Assembly (NCBI GenBank): GCA_028336245.1
Contig: JAOKTT010000006.1
Location: 1-62,963 of the forward strand
Origin: Polaribacter sp.
GTDB taxonomy: Bacteria > Bacteroidota > Bacteroidia > Flavobacteriales > Flavobacteriaceae
Length of the DNA stretch: 62,963 bases
Direction of reading: 5' to 3'
Under the pieces are notes generated by a model. The model was not told the origin of the DNA, searched no databases, and saw only the letters and a list, made by a program, of their open reading frames with translations. Position numbers and translations under genes: made by a program. Shown here in pieces: positions 1 through 8,930 of this stretch; the stretch's first letter is position 1; every line of letters begins with the position of its first letter.

Positions 1-744
1 ATAATGGTATTATTAGTGACGCGAATATTGACAGAATGATTCATGCGATGGAAGCATTTAAACTGTTAATGGATATTCATAATGTTGAAAAATATAAAGC
101 ATGTGCGACCTCTGCAATGCGAGAAGCTTCTAACAGAAATGAAGTTACGGCAAAAATATTATCTAAAACGGGTATAAAAATAGATATTATTGGAGGTAAA
201 GAAGAAGCCGAAATCATATCCTCTACGGATTTAAATGAGCTAATTGAAGGAGACAACACCTACTTATACGTAGATGTAGGTGGGGGTAGTACAGAGTTTA
301 CATTGTTTTCTAAAGGCAAAACTATCAGCTCAAAATCTTTTGAAATGGGTACGGTACGTCTTTTAAATAACAAGAAAGCTATAAATAAAGAAATATTTTT
401 TAATGTAGAAAAATGGGTTAAAAAGCATACCAAGGGCTTAAAGAATGTTTCTCTAATCGGATCTGGTGGAAATATCAACAAGCTTTTTAAAATGTCGGGA
501 AGAACAGAAGGAAAACCCATCTCATTTATTTATTTAAATGCACAGTATCAATTTTTAAAAAAACATGAGCTATGAGGATAGAATTTCTGAATTAAGCTTA
601 AATCCTGATCGCGCAGATGTTATTATTCCCGCAACAAAAATTTATCTATCTGCTATGAAATGGAGTGGTGCACGAAAAATATACGTTCCAAAAATTGGGC
701 TTTCCGACGGAATTATAAAAACCTTATATTACAATCAGTTGTAA
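1..744 (+). pseudogene. ppx: Ppx/GppA exopolyphosphatase, 5' partial, frameshifted
   Basis: C-terminal part of a Ppx/GppA phosphatase, which removes terminal phosphate from polyphosphate or pppGpp. The frame is open at the left edge (it reads NGIISDANIDRM before the first internal ATG at 36). ACATSAMREASNR and the phosphate-binding DVGGGSTEF (about residue 80 from that ATG) are family motifs. The frame stops at 573-575 just after a run of seven A (557-563). Removing one A joins it without a stop to a frame ending at 742-744, whose translation SLNPDRADVIIPA and VPKIGLSDGII is the conserved Ppx C-terminus. The gene is therefore broken by a +1 insertion, rescued by slippage on the A run, or affected by a sequencing error. 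Identity is sure; its functional state is not. Confidence 0.85.
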
Positions 745-839
745 TTTTTTAAAGCAAATACCCGCTTAAAAAAAATCAAATAACCAACTGAATACTGCTT
801 AAAAGTAGTTATTTCAACCAATCTAAAAAAATAGAAAGC

Positions 840-1853
840 TTATTTTAAAGATTTTGCTACTATTGCTTCAAACGCTTGCTCTTCACCATTTAAAAAGAAA
901 GTTTCAATTGGTAAATAGGAAACTGCTGTCAAAACATGCACAAGACGTACATAATCTTTTTCCGTGGTGAGTATCATTTTAGGTGACTCCATCTCGTTGA
1001 ATCTTGCTTGAATAGCCTGAATGTCTTTTGCAGAAAAATGGTGATGATCCCCAAATTTCAAGTGCTGGAAGCATACCGCTAATCCCGATAAGTAATCTAG
1101 AAGTGGTGTTGGATTTGCAATTCCAGTGATTAATAAAACATTAAAGTCTTTCAATGCGGAGGTTTGCATCTCAAGTGCACCAATAATTGTTTTGGCATAT
1201 GAAATGCTTGTGAAAAAAATCTTTTTTTGAAACCTACTTAATTTTTGTTTGATAGCATCCTGTTTGCGTGCAGAAAAGTCTTTCGGGCACTTCGTAACCA
1301 AAATTATATCTGCTCTGCAGGCGCCATACTGACCTTCTCTCAAGTTTCCAGTTGGTACAACATAATCAGCTACAAATAAAGCATCCCATTGGGTCAATAA
1401 AATAGAGCAACTTCCCTGTACCTTTCTGTGCTGAAATGCATCATCTAGTAAAATAACATCTGGATTTACAGAAGTCATTAATTTTGAAATGCCCCCTACC
1501 CTATTCGCATCAACTGCAACATGAATTTTTTTAAACTTCTTATAATATTGTAAAGGCTCATCTCCAACAGCCTTTGCAGTATGCGTTTCATTTACTAAAA
1601 TAAAACCCTTACTACTCCTTTTATAGCCCCTACTAAGTATAGAAACTGTGTGCCTTTCTTGCAACATCCGCACTAAATACTCTATTTGAGGTGTTTTACC
1701 CGTTCCTCCCATACTCAAGTTTCCAACTATTAGTATTGGAGTTTCAAATGCCGTGCTTTTAAAAAATCCAATATCGAAAAACAGGTTGCGGATTCTAGTG
1801 ACAAAATCGTACAAAATTGTAAACGGAAAGAGTAAAAATCTAAGTACTTTCAT
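840..1853 (-). CDS. lpxK: Tetraacyldisaccharide 4'-kinase LpxK
   Basis: Phosphorylates the 4' position of the tetraacyl-disaccharide lipid A precursor at the inner face of the cytoplasmic membrane. The 337 aa are near the usual family length. A hydrophobic, basic N-terminus (residues 4-25) is the membrane anchor, followed by the Walker A motif GNLSMGGTGKTP at 44-55 and the family motif DDAFQHR. Downstream blocks such as LTTEKDYVRL also fit. It is transcribed divergently from the NIF3 gene with about 50 bp between starts. The stretch 745-839 after its stop shows no clear terminator. Confidence 0.95.
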   Translation of the reverse strand: MKVLRFLLFPFTILYDFVTRIRNLFFDIGFFKSTAFETPILIVGNLSMGGTGKTPQIEYLVRMLQERHTVSILSRGYKRSSKGFILVNETHTAKAVGDEPLQYYKKFKKIHVAVDANRVGGISKLMTSVNPDVILLDDAFQHRKVQGSCSILLTQWDALFVADYVVPTGNLREGQYGACRADIILVTKCPKDFSARKQDAIKQKLSRFQKKIFFTSISYAKTIIGALEMQTSALKDFNVLLITGIANPTPLLDYLSGLAVCFQHLKFGDHHHFSAKDIQAIQARFNEMESPKMILTTEKDYVRLVHVLTAVSYLPIETFFLNGEEQAFEAIVAKSLK

Positions 1854-1886
1854 TGTGGTAAAAATACATTAAAATTGTTAACTTTG
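1853..1886 (+). promoter_or_regulatory. Bacteroidota-type promoter for the NIF3 gene
   Basis: A TTG at 1853-1855 lies 23 bp upstream of TAACTTTG (1879-1886), matching the -33/-7 consensus TTG and TAnnTTTG. The predicted start of transcription is about 10 bp before the ATG at 1904. The -33 element overlaps the lpxK start codon, so the two divergent genes share this short region. Confidence 0.5.
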
Positions 1887-1903
1887 ATTTTAGAAAAAAA
1901 CAA

Positions 1904-2998
1904 ATGAATATAACAGAGGTTACAAACTATTTAGAAGAACTGGCTCCTTTACACTACGCCGAAGATTTTGATAATGTTGGTTTGTTAGTGGGGAATCCCG
2001 ACACCATAGTTACTGGTGTTTTAGTAACGCTAGATACTTTAGAGGAAACCGTAAACGAAGCCATTGCAAAGAAATGCAACTTAATAATTAGCTTTCATCC
2101 GATTATTTTTAGTGGGCTAAAGAAAATTACTGGTCGCTCATATGTCGAAAGAGTTGTTCTAAAAGCAATTCAAAACAACATCGCAATTTACGCAACCCAT
2201 ACCGCTTTAGACAACTCTAAAAATGGGGTTTCTGCAAAAATGTGTGAAGTTTTAGGTTTAGACAATACACAAATTCTAATTCCCAAAAAGGGAATTATTA
2301 AAAAACTGACCACTTTTGTACCGATCCAAAATGCAGAAGCACTCAGAGCTGCTTTGTTTGCTGCTGGCGCTGGAAGTATTGGCAACTATGACCAATGCTC
2401 CTTTAATACAGACGGTAAGGGAACCTTTCGAGGAAATGAAAGTTCAAGTCCTGTGGTTGGTGAAAAAGGGAAAACGCACACAGAAAAAGAAACTCAAGTT
2501 AGTGTCATCCTTGAAAGTAAAAATGAAACTGGTATTTTAAATGCTCTCAAGAAACACCACCCCTACGAAGAAATAGCATATGACATCGTGACTACAGAAA
2601 ATGTGCACCAAGATATTGGTATGGGCATGGTGGGAGAACTTCCGGAAGAGATGGATGCAAAAGAATTCTTGCTGTTCTTAAAAAAAACGATGCAAACGGA
2701 CTGTGTTCGTCATTCTGAACTTCTCCATAAAAAAATAAAGAAAGTAGCCGTTTTAGGGGGTGCTGGAAGCTTTGCTATTGCCCATGCAAAAAGAGCTGGA
2801 GCAGACGCATATGTAAGTGCCGATTTTAAATATCATGAGTTTTTTAAAGCTGAAAAAAACATTTTATTAGCAGATATTGGTCATTATGAGAGCGAACAGT
2901 TTACAAAAACCCTTTTGGTTGACTATCTTAAGAAAAAAATTAGTAATTTTGCAGTCGTTTTATCAGAAAAAAGTACGAATCCAATTTATTACATATAA
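1904..2998 (+). CDS. NIF3/DUF34 family dinuclear metal-binding protein
   Basis: Member of the NIF3-like (DUF34, formerly GTP cyclohydrolase I type 2) family of toroidal metalloproteins with a two-metal centre; the physiological reaction is still unsettled. Metal-ligand regions are visible: SFHPIIFSG (His65), ATHTALDN (about 97-104) and the C-terminal DIGHYESEQ. The 364-aa length reflects the PII-like insert between the two halves (about 130-240), as in the long bacterial forms. It is followed after 2 bp by the coiled-coil protein at 3001; this pairing is common in Bacteroidota and they are probably cotranscribed. Confidence 0.9.
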   Translation: MNITEVTNYLEELAPLHYAEDFDNVGLLVGNPDTIVTGVLVTLDTLEETVNEAIAKKCNLIISFHPIIFSGLKKITGRSYVERVVLKAIQNNIAIYATHTALDNSKNGVSAKMCEVLGLDNTQILIPKKGIIKKLTTFVPIQNAEALRAALFAAGAGSIGNYDQCSFNTDGKGTFRGNESSSPVVGEKGKTHTEKETQVSVILESKNETGILNALKKHHPYEEIAYDIVTTENVHQDIGMGMVGELPEEMDAKEFLLFLKKTMQTDCVRHSELLHKKIKKVAVLGGAGSFAIAHAKRAGADAYVSADFKYHEFFKAEKNILLADIGHYESEQFTKTLLVDYLKKKISNFAVVLSEKSTNPIYYI

Positions 2999-3000
2999 AC

Positions 3001-3774
3001 ATGGCAAAGAAGAAAGAAATTTCAGTTGAGCAAAAATTAAGAGCATTGTATGACCTACAATTAATAGACTCTAGAATTGATGAAATTAGAAACGTTAGGG
3101 GTGAATTGCCTTTAGAAGTAGAAGATTTAGAAGATGAAGTTGCCGGATTAAATACCCGTATTTCTAATTTAGTAGAAGATGCCTCTAACCTAGAGACAGA
3201 AATCAATAATAAGAAACAAGCGATAGAGGATTCTAACGTTTTGATGAAAAAATACGATGAACAGCAAAAGAATGTTAGAAATAATAGAGAATTTGATTCC
3301 TTATCGAAAGAAGTTGAGTTTCAAGACTTGGAAATTCAGTTAGCAGAGAAAAGGATAAACGAATACAAAGCAAAAATCGCTCAAAAGAATGAAGTGATTG
3401 AGAGCACAAAAGAAAAACTAGCGAAACAAGACCAACATTTAGGTCATAAAAAGGCTGAATTGGACGCTATTTTAAAAGAAACTGAAAAAGAGGAAAAAAT
3501 CTTAGGAGAAAAATCTGAGGAATTTGCCAAATCCTTAGATGCACATTTATATGCGGCGTATACAAGAATTAGAACCAAAGTAAAAAATGGTTTGGCTGTT
3601 GTTGCTATTGAAAGAGGCGCATCTGGAGGGTCTTATTTCACCATTCCACCGCAGGTTCAATTAGAAATAGCAAATAGAAAAAAAATAATTATAGATGAAC
3701 ACAGTGGACGCATCTTAGTAGATGCAACACTCGCTGAAGAAGAGAAAATGAAAATGGATAAGTTATTTTCATAA
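3001..3774 (+). CDS. Coiled-coil protein with cysteine-less zinc-ribbon fold (CT398-like)
   Basis: 257-aa protein: a long charged alpha-helical coiled coil (about 10-190) followed by the C-terminal domain of the C4-type zinc-ribbon family (CT398/zf-RING_7), which in Chlamydia has been linked to sigma-54 and secretion. Here the ribbon has no cysteines: the positions expected as CxxC are GASGGS (206-211) and DEHS (232-235), while the surrounding IPPQ and GRILVD are kept. The fold is probably retained without zinc. It lies 2 bp after the NIF3 gene and ends before a bidirectional terminator. The function is unknown. Confidence 0.8.
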   Translation: MAKKKEISVEQKLRALYDLQLIDSRIDEIRNVRGELPLEVEDLEDEVAGLNTRISNLVEDASNLETEINNKKQAIEDSNVLMKKYDEQQKNVRNNREFDSLSKEVEFQDLEIQLAEKRINEYKAKIAQKNEVIESTKEKLAKQDQHLGHKKAELDAILKETEKEEKILGEKSEEFAKSLDAHLYAAYTRIRTKVKNGLAVVAIERGASGGSYFTIPPQVQLEIANRKKIIIDEHSGRILVDATLAEEEKMKMDKLFS

Positions 3775-3799
3775 TCTTATATTCAGTTTAAACAAAAAA

Positions 3800-3826
3800 A
3801 TCGAAGCATTGCTTCGATTTTTTTTT
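3800..3826. terminator. Bidirectional rho-independent terminator
   Basis: Stem ATCGAAGC (3800-3807) with GCTTCGAT (3811-3818), loop of 3 nt, flanked by an A run on the left and a T run on the right. It can end both the 3001 gene and the convergent DUF349 gene. Confidence 0.85.
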
Positions 3827-3846
3827 GTCTACTATTCTTTTAGCTG

Positions 3847-5907
3847 CTAATAGTCTAGCTTCCTCAAGTAACTCAACTTCTCTTTCCAAATATCAAGATC
3901 CTCCTTAAACTCTTGGACTCGAGTCTTCACATTCAGTACTAAAGGATTGTCATCTTGTGCATTTGAAAAGAACCCTAAGTTATTTTCTAATTGCTGCATT
4001 TCTTTGACAACTTCATCCATCTTCTTTCTTACAAATAACTGCTCTGAATCTAACCTTCTAAAATCCTCCGTTGCTAGTAAACCATCTACAACATTTACAA
4101 ATTTCAACATAGAAACCTCTCTCTTATCTAAAGACAAGCCCTCTAATAACCGATCAATTTGTTTATTGAACTTGCCCTCTAAATGCCTGACATCTCTTGG
4201 CAACGTCCCTAGCTCTTTCCAAGCACTTATAGCTTCTAAAACAGTTTCCTTTGTATGTGTTTTTTCTTCTTTAAGCGTTTCTAAAAATGCCTTTTTAGCA
4301 TCTACAACCTCTTGTTGCTCTTTACTAATTGCATTTTTTTGTTCATGGTACCGATCAAAATAAGCGTTACAGGCAGCTTTGAATTTGGTCCAAATATCAT
4401 CCGAAAATTTTCTTGGCACATGTCCAATATGCTTCCAGTCAGATTGAATTTTCTTCATTGCTTCTGTTGCCATATTCCAGTCCTCACTTTCCTTTAAAGA
4501 TTCTGCAATTTCAATTAGTGCTAATTTCTTCTTTAAATTTTCTTGTTGCTCACTTTTCTCATCTTTATAAAAATGATTTTTAGCGCTATTGAATTTCTTT
4601 GTTGCAGCTTTAAATTTTAGCCAAACCTCTTCACTTTTAGCGTACGGAAGTTTCCCTGCATTAAAATACTCTTGTCTCAACTTTTCTACATCATCAATAC
4701 TATTTTTCCAATCTTTGTGCGTATTATTTTTAGAAGTATCATACACATCTAAGCGCGCAACTATCGCTAACTTTTCATTTATAATCTCCTGATACTTGGA
4801 TTTCATATCCCGAAAGTACTCGTGACGCCTGTCATGAATTTTCTTGGTTACCGCACTAAATTTCTGCCATACATCTTCCCGTACTTCTTTTGCTACAGGT
4901 CCAATATCTTCTTTCCAAATTTTATGTAAATCTTGTAATTCTTTAAAGGCATCGTTTACATCTGGTGCTGCCGCTAAAACCTCTGCTCTTAGAATTATTT
5001 TTAATTTTTCCTCTAAATTATTTTTAAAATCTAAATCTCTAAAATCATTACTTAAATGTAGTAAATCATAAAAACGCTCTACGTGGTGATGGTATGTCTT
5101 CCAAGTATCATTGTACCGCGTTTTAGAAACTGCCCCTATAGAACGCCAAGTATCTTGCAGTGCTCTAAAATCCTTATACATAGTATTTGCATCTCCATTG
5201 TCAATAAGGTCTTTCAAACTCTCAATAACCTGCATTCGTGTATCAAGGTTCTCGTTCATTTGCTTCTCTATCGAGTTGTAATGCCCATCTCTTTTCTTCT
5301 TATACTCAGAAAGCAAGGTATTATAGGCGCCTTTTACTGGAGTGGAAAATTGAAAATCAATGGCATTTCCACCCGCTTCTAAAAAAGCGCTTTTCTTTTC
5401 CGCCAACAATGCTCCAAACTTTCTATTGAAGACGTTCTTAATAAGGTCTACTTGCTCTTTTATTTTATTTACGGGATTGTTAGATAATGTTTTTTGAAGC
5501 TCTGTAACCAATTCTTCTAAGGATAAAACAGCAAACGTTACCTCAGGAGTCACTTCCTTTTCTTTCACTTCTTTTACCACTGGGATTGCTGCTACTTCCA
5601 CCACTTCCAAAGTTTCCTCAACGGCAACGCTAGCAACTGCTGTTTCGCCCTCTACAACCTCCGTTATTTTTTCCACAATTTCCGTCACCGCATCGGCATC
5701 AACTACTGCTTCTTTTTCCTCAGCCTCCGCTGTTTCTTTCGAAATTTCTACGACTGTATCTGAAAGTATCACTTCTTCTTCTGCTACAACTTCAACCGTT
5801 TCTTCAACAACTGCCGGCTGTTCATCTTTAACCTCAGGAGCCTCTTTAGAAACTATATCCACTTTTTTTACCGTTTTTTCAACGTTTTCTTCATTATTAT
5901 CTAACAT
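3847..5907 (-). CDS. DUF349 domain protein with acidic N-terminal region
   Basis: 686-aa protein. The first roughly 130 residues are a low-complexity E/V/A/K stretch (repeated VVEE, EVVEV, AEEKEAV). The rest consists of several consecutive DUF349 helical repeats, recognisable by spaced blocks such as DTWRSIGAV, KIWKEDIGPV, SDWKHIGHV and AWKELGTLP, each a W followed by an IG or LG turn. No catalytic motif is seen. DUF349 proteins are widespread in Bacteroidota and their cellular role is unresolved. Monocistronic: a terminator lies downstream and a 90-bp gap separates it from aroE. Confidence 0.9.
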   Translation of the reverse strand: MLDNNEENVEKTVKKVDIVSKEAPEVKDEQPAVVEETVEVVAEEEVILSDTVVEISKETAEAEEKEAVVDADAVTEIVEKITEVVEGETAVASVAVEETLEVVEVAAIPVVKEVKEKEVTPEVTFAVLSLEELVTELQKTLSNNPVNKIKEQVDLIKNVFNRKFGALLAEKKSAFLEAGGNAIDFQFSTPVKGAYNTLLSEYKKKRDGHYNSIEKQMNENLDTRMQVIESLKDLIDNGDANTMYKDFRALQDTWRSIGAVSKTRYNDTWKTYHHHVERFYDLLHLSNDFRDLDFKNNLEEKLKIILRAEVLAAAPDVNDAFKELQDLHKIWKEDIGPVAKEVREDVWQKFSAVTKKIHDRRHEYFRDMKSKYQEIINEKLAIVARLDVYDTSKNNTHKDWKNSIDDVEKLRQEYFNAGKLPYAKSEEVWLKFKAATKKFNSAKNHFYKDEKSEQQENLKKKLALIEIAESLKESEDWNMATEAMKKIQSDWKHIGHVPRKFSDDIWTKFKAACNAYFDRYHEQKNAISKEQQEVVDAKKAFLETLKEEKTHTKETVLEAISAWKELGTLPRDVRHLEGKFNKQIDRLLEGLSLDKREVSMLKFVNVVDGLLATEDFRRLDSEQLFVRKKMDEVVKEMQQLENNLGFFSNAQDDNPLVLNVKTRVQEFKEDLDIWKEKLSYLRKLDY

Positions 5908-6000
5908 ATCTATAATGTTTAAGTTCGATTCGTATTGCTATGGTAATATTTTATAAATATACTTACAATGTATTAAGTATACAAAATGTGACGCTGAAAT

Positions 6001-6762
6001 CTATAGTTTGGATTCATTCCAAATGCTCCAAGATTCTTCTGCCTGCAACGCTAGCATTTCATATCCATTTTTTATAGCAGCTCCTTGCTGTTTTCCTTTT
6101 GCTAAAAACTCAGTTATCTCCGGATTGTATATCAAATCAAATAATAAGTGACGTTCTGAAAGAAAGTGGTAGGGGATATTTGGCGATACATGAGTATTTG
6201 GAGAGGTTCCTAAAGGAGTGCAATTCACAATAACATGGCATGCATTCATGATTTCTTCCGATAGCTCTTGATAGGAAATTTCCTGCCTCCCTGAAGGATT
6301 CCTGGAAACGAATTTATATGCAATTTTATTTTTTTCAAGCGCATACGCTACTGCCTTAGATGCACCACCGGTTCCTAAAATCAAAGCATGTTTGTGGTGC
6401 TTTTTCAAATAGGGACCTATCGATTTCTCAAAACCTACCACATCCGTGTTGTAGCCTTTTAATCCTCCTTGCTCCGTAAACTTAATTGTATTTACTGCAC
6501 CAATTTCTTTAGCTGTTTGATCCAGCTCGTTTAAATAAGGCAATACTTCTTCTTTGTAAGGAATGGTCACATTTATTCCTTTTAAAAAGACTTCCTGCTC
6601 AATCAATTGCGGGAAGTCTTTAATCTTTTGCAAATCAAAGTTTTTATACAGATGTTTACTCAAACCTAAGGCCTCAAATTTTTTTGTAAAATATCCCCTC
6701 GAAAACGAATACGAAATATTTCTTCCTAAAAGTCCAAAAACCTTATTTGTTTTTTCTTCCAT
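6001..6762 (-). CDS. aroE: Shikimate dehydrogenase AroE
   Basis: NADPH-dependent reduction of 3-dehydroshikimate to shikimate in aromatic amino acid synthesis. Seen: substrate-binding SYSFSR near residue 16, NVTIPYKE with the catalytic lysine, the NTDVVGFE block, and the nucleotide-binding GTGGASKAVAYAL. The ATG at 6762 (MEEKTNKVFG) is preferred to the upstream in-frame TTG at 6771. Either way the start overlaps the end of the DUF368 gene (stop at 6743) by about 20-30 bp, so translation is probably coupled and the three genes 8670-6001 form one operon. Confidence 0.93.
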   Translation of the reverse strand: MEEKTNKVFGLLGRNISYSFSRGYFTKKFEALGLSKHLYKNFDLQKIKDFPQLIEQEVFLKGINVTIPYKEEVLPYLNELDQTAKEIGAVNTIKFTEQGGLKGYNTDVVGFEKSIGPYLKKHHKHALILGTGGASKAVAYALEKNKIAYKFVSRNPSGRQEISYQELSEEIMNACHVIVNCTPLGTSPNTHVSPNIPYHFLSERHLLFDLIYNPEITEFLAKGKQQGAAIKNGYEMLALQAEESWSIWNESKL

Positions 6763-7750
6763 AAAAATCAATTATTAAAATTAAAGAGAGCCCTAAAATA
6801 ATATATAAAACAGCAAACCAGGTTTCTGAAAACGAAAAATCAGGAACAAATCGTTGATAATTCTCAATAATTTTATGCCCACTGTTGTCTAAAAGAAACA
6901 CCCCTTTTTCAGCTGTATAAAGCGCCTGCTTCCAAGGCCAAACAATCACTAAAGACCCTGTAATAAAACCAATAATTACAGCAGTTACTATGGCATTGAA
7001 TCTTTTTAAAACATATCCTAAAACATGGCTGATTGCCACCAAACCAAAGATAGAACCTGCAGTAAATACGGATATTATTTTGAGGTATCTAATTTTTTCG
7101 GGGACTGCTAAAACTTCAAAGTTACCAACAAGTAATTCTGTAGCAACAAAAAACAGGGCATTTACGGAGTCTACTAACAGCAGTACATAATTTCCCATAA
7201 GGATTAGGATAAAAGAACCTGATAGTCCGGGAAGTGTCATCCCCGAAACCCCAATAATACCACAAACAAAAACAAACCACAGATTGTCATTTTCACTTGC
7301 AGGAGTTAAAAAACTAACCCCTAAACCAACAACAACTCCAAGTATCAAAGAAAAGACATTTGTACGGTTCCACTCTCCAAAATCTTTGCCAATATAATAA
7401 ATAGAGCCAATAATCATTCCAAAAAACCAACTCCAAACATAGAGCTCATAATGTTGTAAAAAATAGTCTAAGACCAAAGAAACACTAAAATAACTAAAAA
7501 TACTACCTCCCATCACCAATAGCAAAAACTGACCGTTTATGTAGGTGTAAAAACTCTTAAACCGGCCGTTAATAATCAATTTAAAAGCGATAATGTTTAC
7601 CTTTTTAAATGAATAAATTAGCTCCTCATAAAACCCTAAAACAAAAGAAACAGTCCCTCCTGAAACACCAGGAACTTTATTTGCAGCACCCATTGCCAAT
7701 CCTTTTAAAAAAAGATATAATTTCTGTAAAAAGATTCTTTCCCTTTGCAT
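6743..7750 (-). CDS. DUF368 family membrane protein (PopT-type polyprenyl-phosphate transporter), copy 2
   Basis: Polytopic membrane protein of 335 aa. The signature GAANKVPGVSGGT near the N-terminus and its second-half counterpart GMTLPGLSGSF show the inverted-repeat DUF368 fold. In other bacteria DUF368 (PopT) has been reported to flip undecaprenyl phosphate back across the inner membrane for cell-wall and O-antigen synthesis; that role is inferred here. Its ATG overlaps the stop of the first DUF368 gene by one base (TAATG), and its 3' end overlaps aroE. Confidence 0.88.
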   Translation of the reverse strand: MQRERIFLQKLYLFLKGLAMGAANKVPGVSGGTVSFVLGFYEELIYSFKKVNIIAFKLIINGRFKSFYTYINGQFLLLVMGGSIFSYFSVSLVLDYFLQHYELYVWSWFFGMIIGSIYYIGKDFGEWNRTNVFSLILGVVVGLGVSFLTPASENDNLWFVFVCGIIGVSGMTLPGLSGSFILILMGNYVLLLVDSVNALFFVATELLVGNFEVLAVPEKIRYLKIISVFTAGSIFGLVAISHVLGYVLKRFNAIVTAVIIGFITGSLVIVWPWKQALYTAEKGVFLLDNSGHKIIENYQRFVPDFSFSETWFAVLYIILGLSLILIIDFYGRKNK

Positions 7751-8670
7751 TATTTTTTTACTGCTAATTTTTCCATCAATAAAATCAAACCAAAGCCCAG
7801 CAATGCCAGTATGATCGCCAACATGACTTTTGCATCACCATCAAAAGAAAAAGGGGAAATACTATATTGTTTTAATGGAACTGATACTCCGTGAGAGTTC
7901 ATTCTCCAAGATACCGTTTCTTTCCATGGCCATATTTTATTTAAAGAACCGATTATAAAGCCCGTTAGCAGCGCTAAAGTGCCATTTTTATAATTAGAAA
8001 ACAACCATTTTAAAACTTTAGAAAAAGTAAGTAACCCTACAATTGCACCAAAAAAAACAGCGACTATTGTTTTATAATCACGATCGTTTACTGCAGCTAA
8101 AATAGGTTTATAAGCTCCTAAAAGCACTAATATAAATGCGCCTGAAATTCCTGGTAAAATCATTGCACAAATTGCAATTGAACCTGCCAGAAACATAAAC
8201 CACAAGGATGAGTTCTCATTTACCAGAGGATTTAATGTAGTTACATAATATGCTGCGAAGACTCCAATCAATAAGACTAAAACTGCACTAAAATTCCAAG
8301 TGGTTATTTGTTTTCCAATATAAAGTACACTTGCGATTACCAAACCAAAAAAGAAGGACCACAACAAAATAGGTTGGTTTTCTAACAACCATTTAATTGT
8401 TTTTACCAAAGAGAGAATACTGATGAAAATTCCGATAAAAAGCGAAAGTAAGAACGAACCGTTTACTTGTTGCCACGCCGCTTTTACTCCTTCTGATTTT
8501 AATGTTTTTAAAAGTTTTAAATTCACGTTACTAATAGCTACTAATAGCTCTTCATAAATTCCAGAAATAAATGCAATGGTTCCACCAGAAACTCCTGGAA
8601 CAACATCTGCAGCTCCCATTGCCATTCCTTTAAGACCTATTACTATATATTCCTTTACGCTTCTTCCCAT
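7750..8670 (-). CDS. DUF368 family membrane protein (PopT-type), copy 1
   Basis: 306 aa from the ATG at 8670 (MGRSVKEYIVIGLKG). A longer frame to 8790 exists but its extra residues do not resemble the family. It carries the paired DUF368 motifs GAADVVPGVSGGT (N-half) and AMILPGISGAF (C-half) plus about eight hydrophobic segments. It is clearly a paralog of the next gene, with which it overlaps by one base. A tandem pair suggests heterodimerisation or two lipid-carrier specificities; this is inference. Confidence 0.88.
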   Translation of the reverse strand: MGRSVKEYIVIGLKGMAMGAADVVPGVSGGTIAFISGIYEELLVAISNVNLKLLKTLKSEGVKAAWQQVNGSFLLSLFIGIFISILSLVKTIKWLLENQPILLWSFFFGLVIASVLYIGKQITTWNFSAVLVLLIGVFAAYYVTTLNPLVNENSSLWFMFLAGSIAICAMILPGISGAFILVLLGAYKPILAAVNDRDYKTIVAVFFGAIVGLLTFSKVLKWLFSNYKNGTLALLTGFIIGSLNKIWPWKETVSWRMNSHGVSVPLKQYSISPFSFDGDAKVMLAIILALLGFGLILLMEKLAVKK

Positions 8671-8768
8671 TATATTTTTCCTATTTTTGTAAAAAACGAA
8701 GATACTTGATTTTAGAGAAAAAATAGAACCGTTTATTCTATTTGTAATTTTTATTAAATAAACCGCAG

Positions 8769-8930
8769 ATGCCAAAAAAAGGAAAAGCAAAAAACACGCT
8801 AAACAAAGCGAAACACAGCAAGTTGATGCAAAGAAAAATCAACAAAGTCAAATTAGAAAAACAACTACATAAAGAGCGTCTAAAAAATATTATAAGAAAA
8901 GTCAATGAAGAAAAAGAAAATGAGCACTAA
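8769..8930 (+). CDS. Small lysine-rich basic protein (53 aa)
   Basis: ATG at 8769 opens a 53-aa frame ending TAA at 8928-8930. The product is almost entirely K/R/N/E/L with no hydrophobic core, starting MPKKGKAKN and ending NEEKENEH, and is predicted helical and nucleic-acid-binding-like. It overlaps the 5' end of the SGNH hydrolase gene in another frame, as expected for translational coupling. No family is recognised. The A-rich composition could also give such a frame by chance. Confidence 0.45.
   Translation: MPKKGKAKNTLNKAKHSKLMQRKINKVKLEKQLHKERLKNIIRKVNEEKENEH

Noticed and set aside
6763-6771. Longer aroE from TTG at 6771
   Set aside because: The ATG at 6762 gives the usual N-terminus and a shorter overlap with the DUF368 gene.
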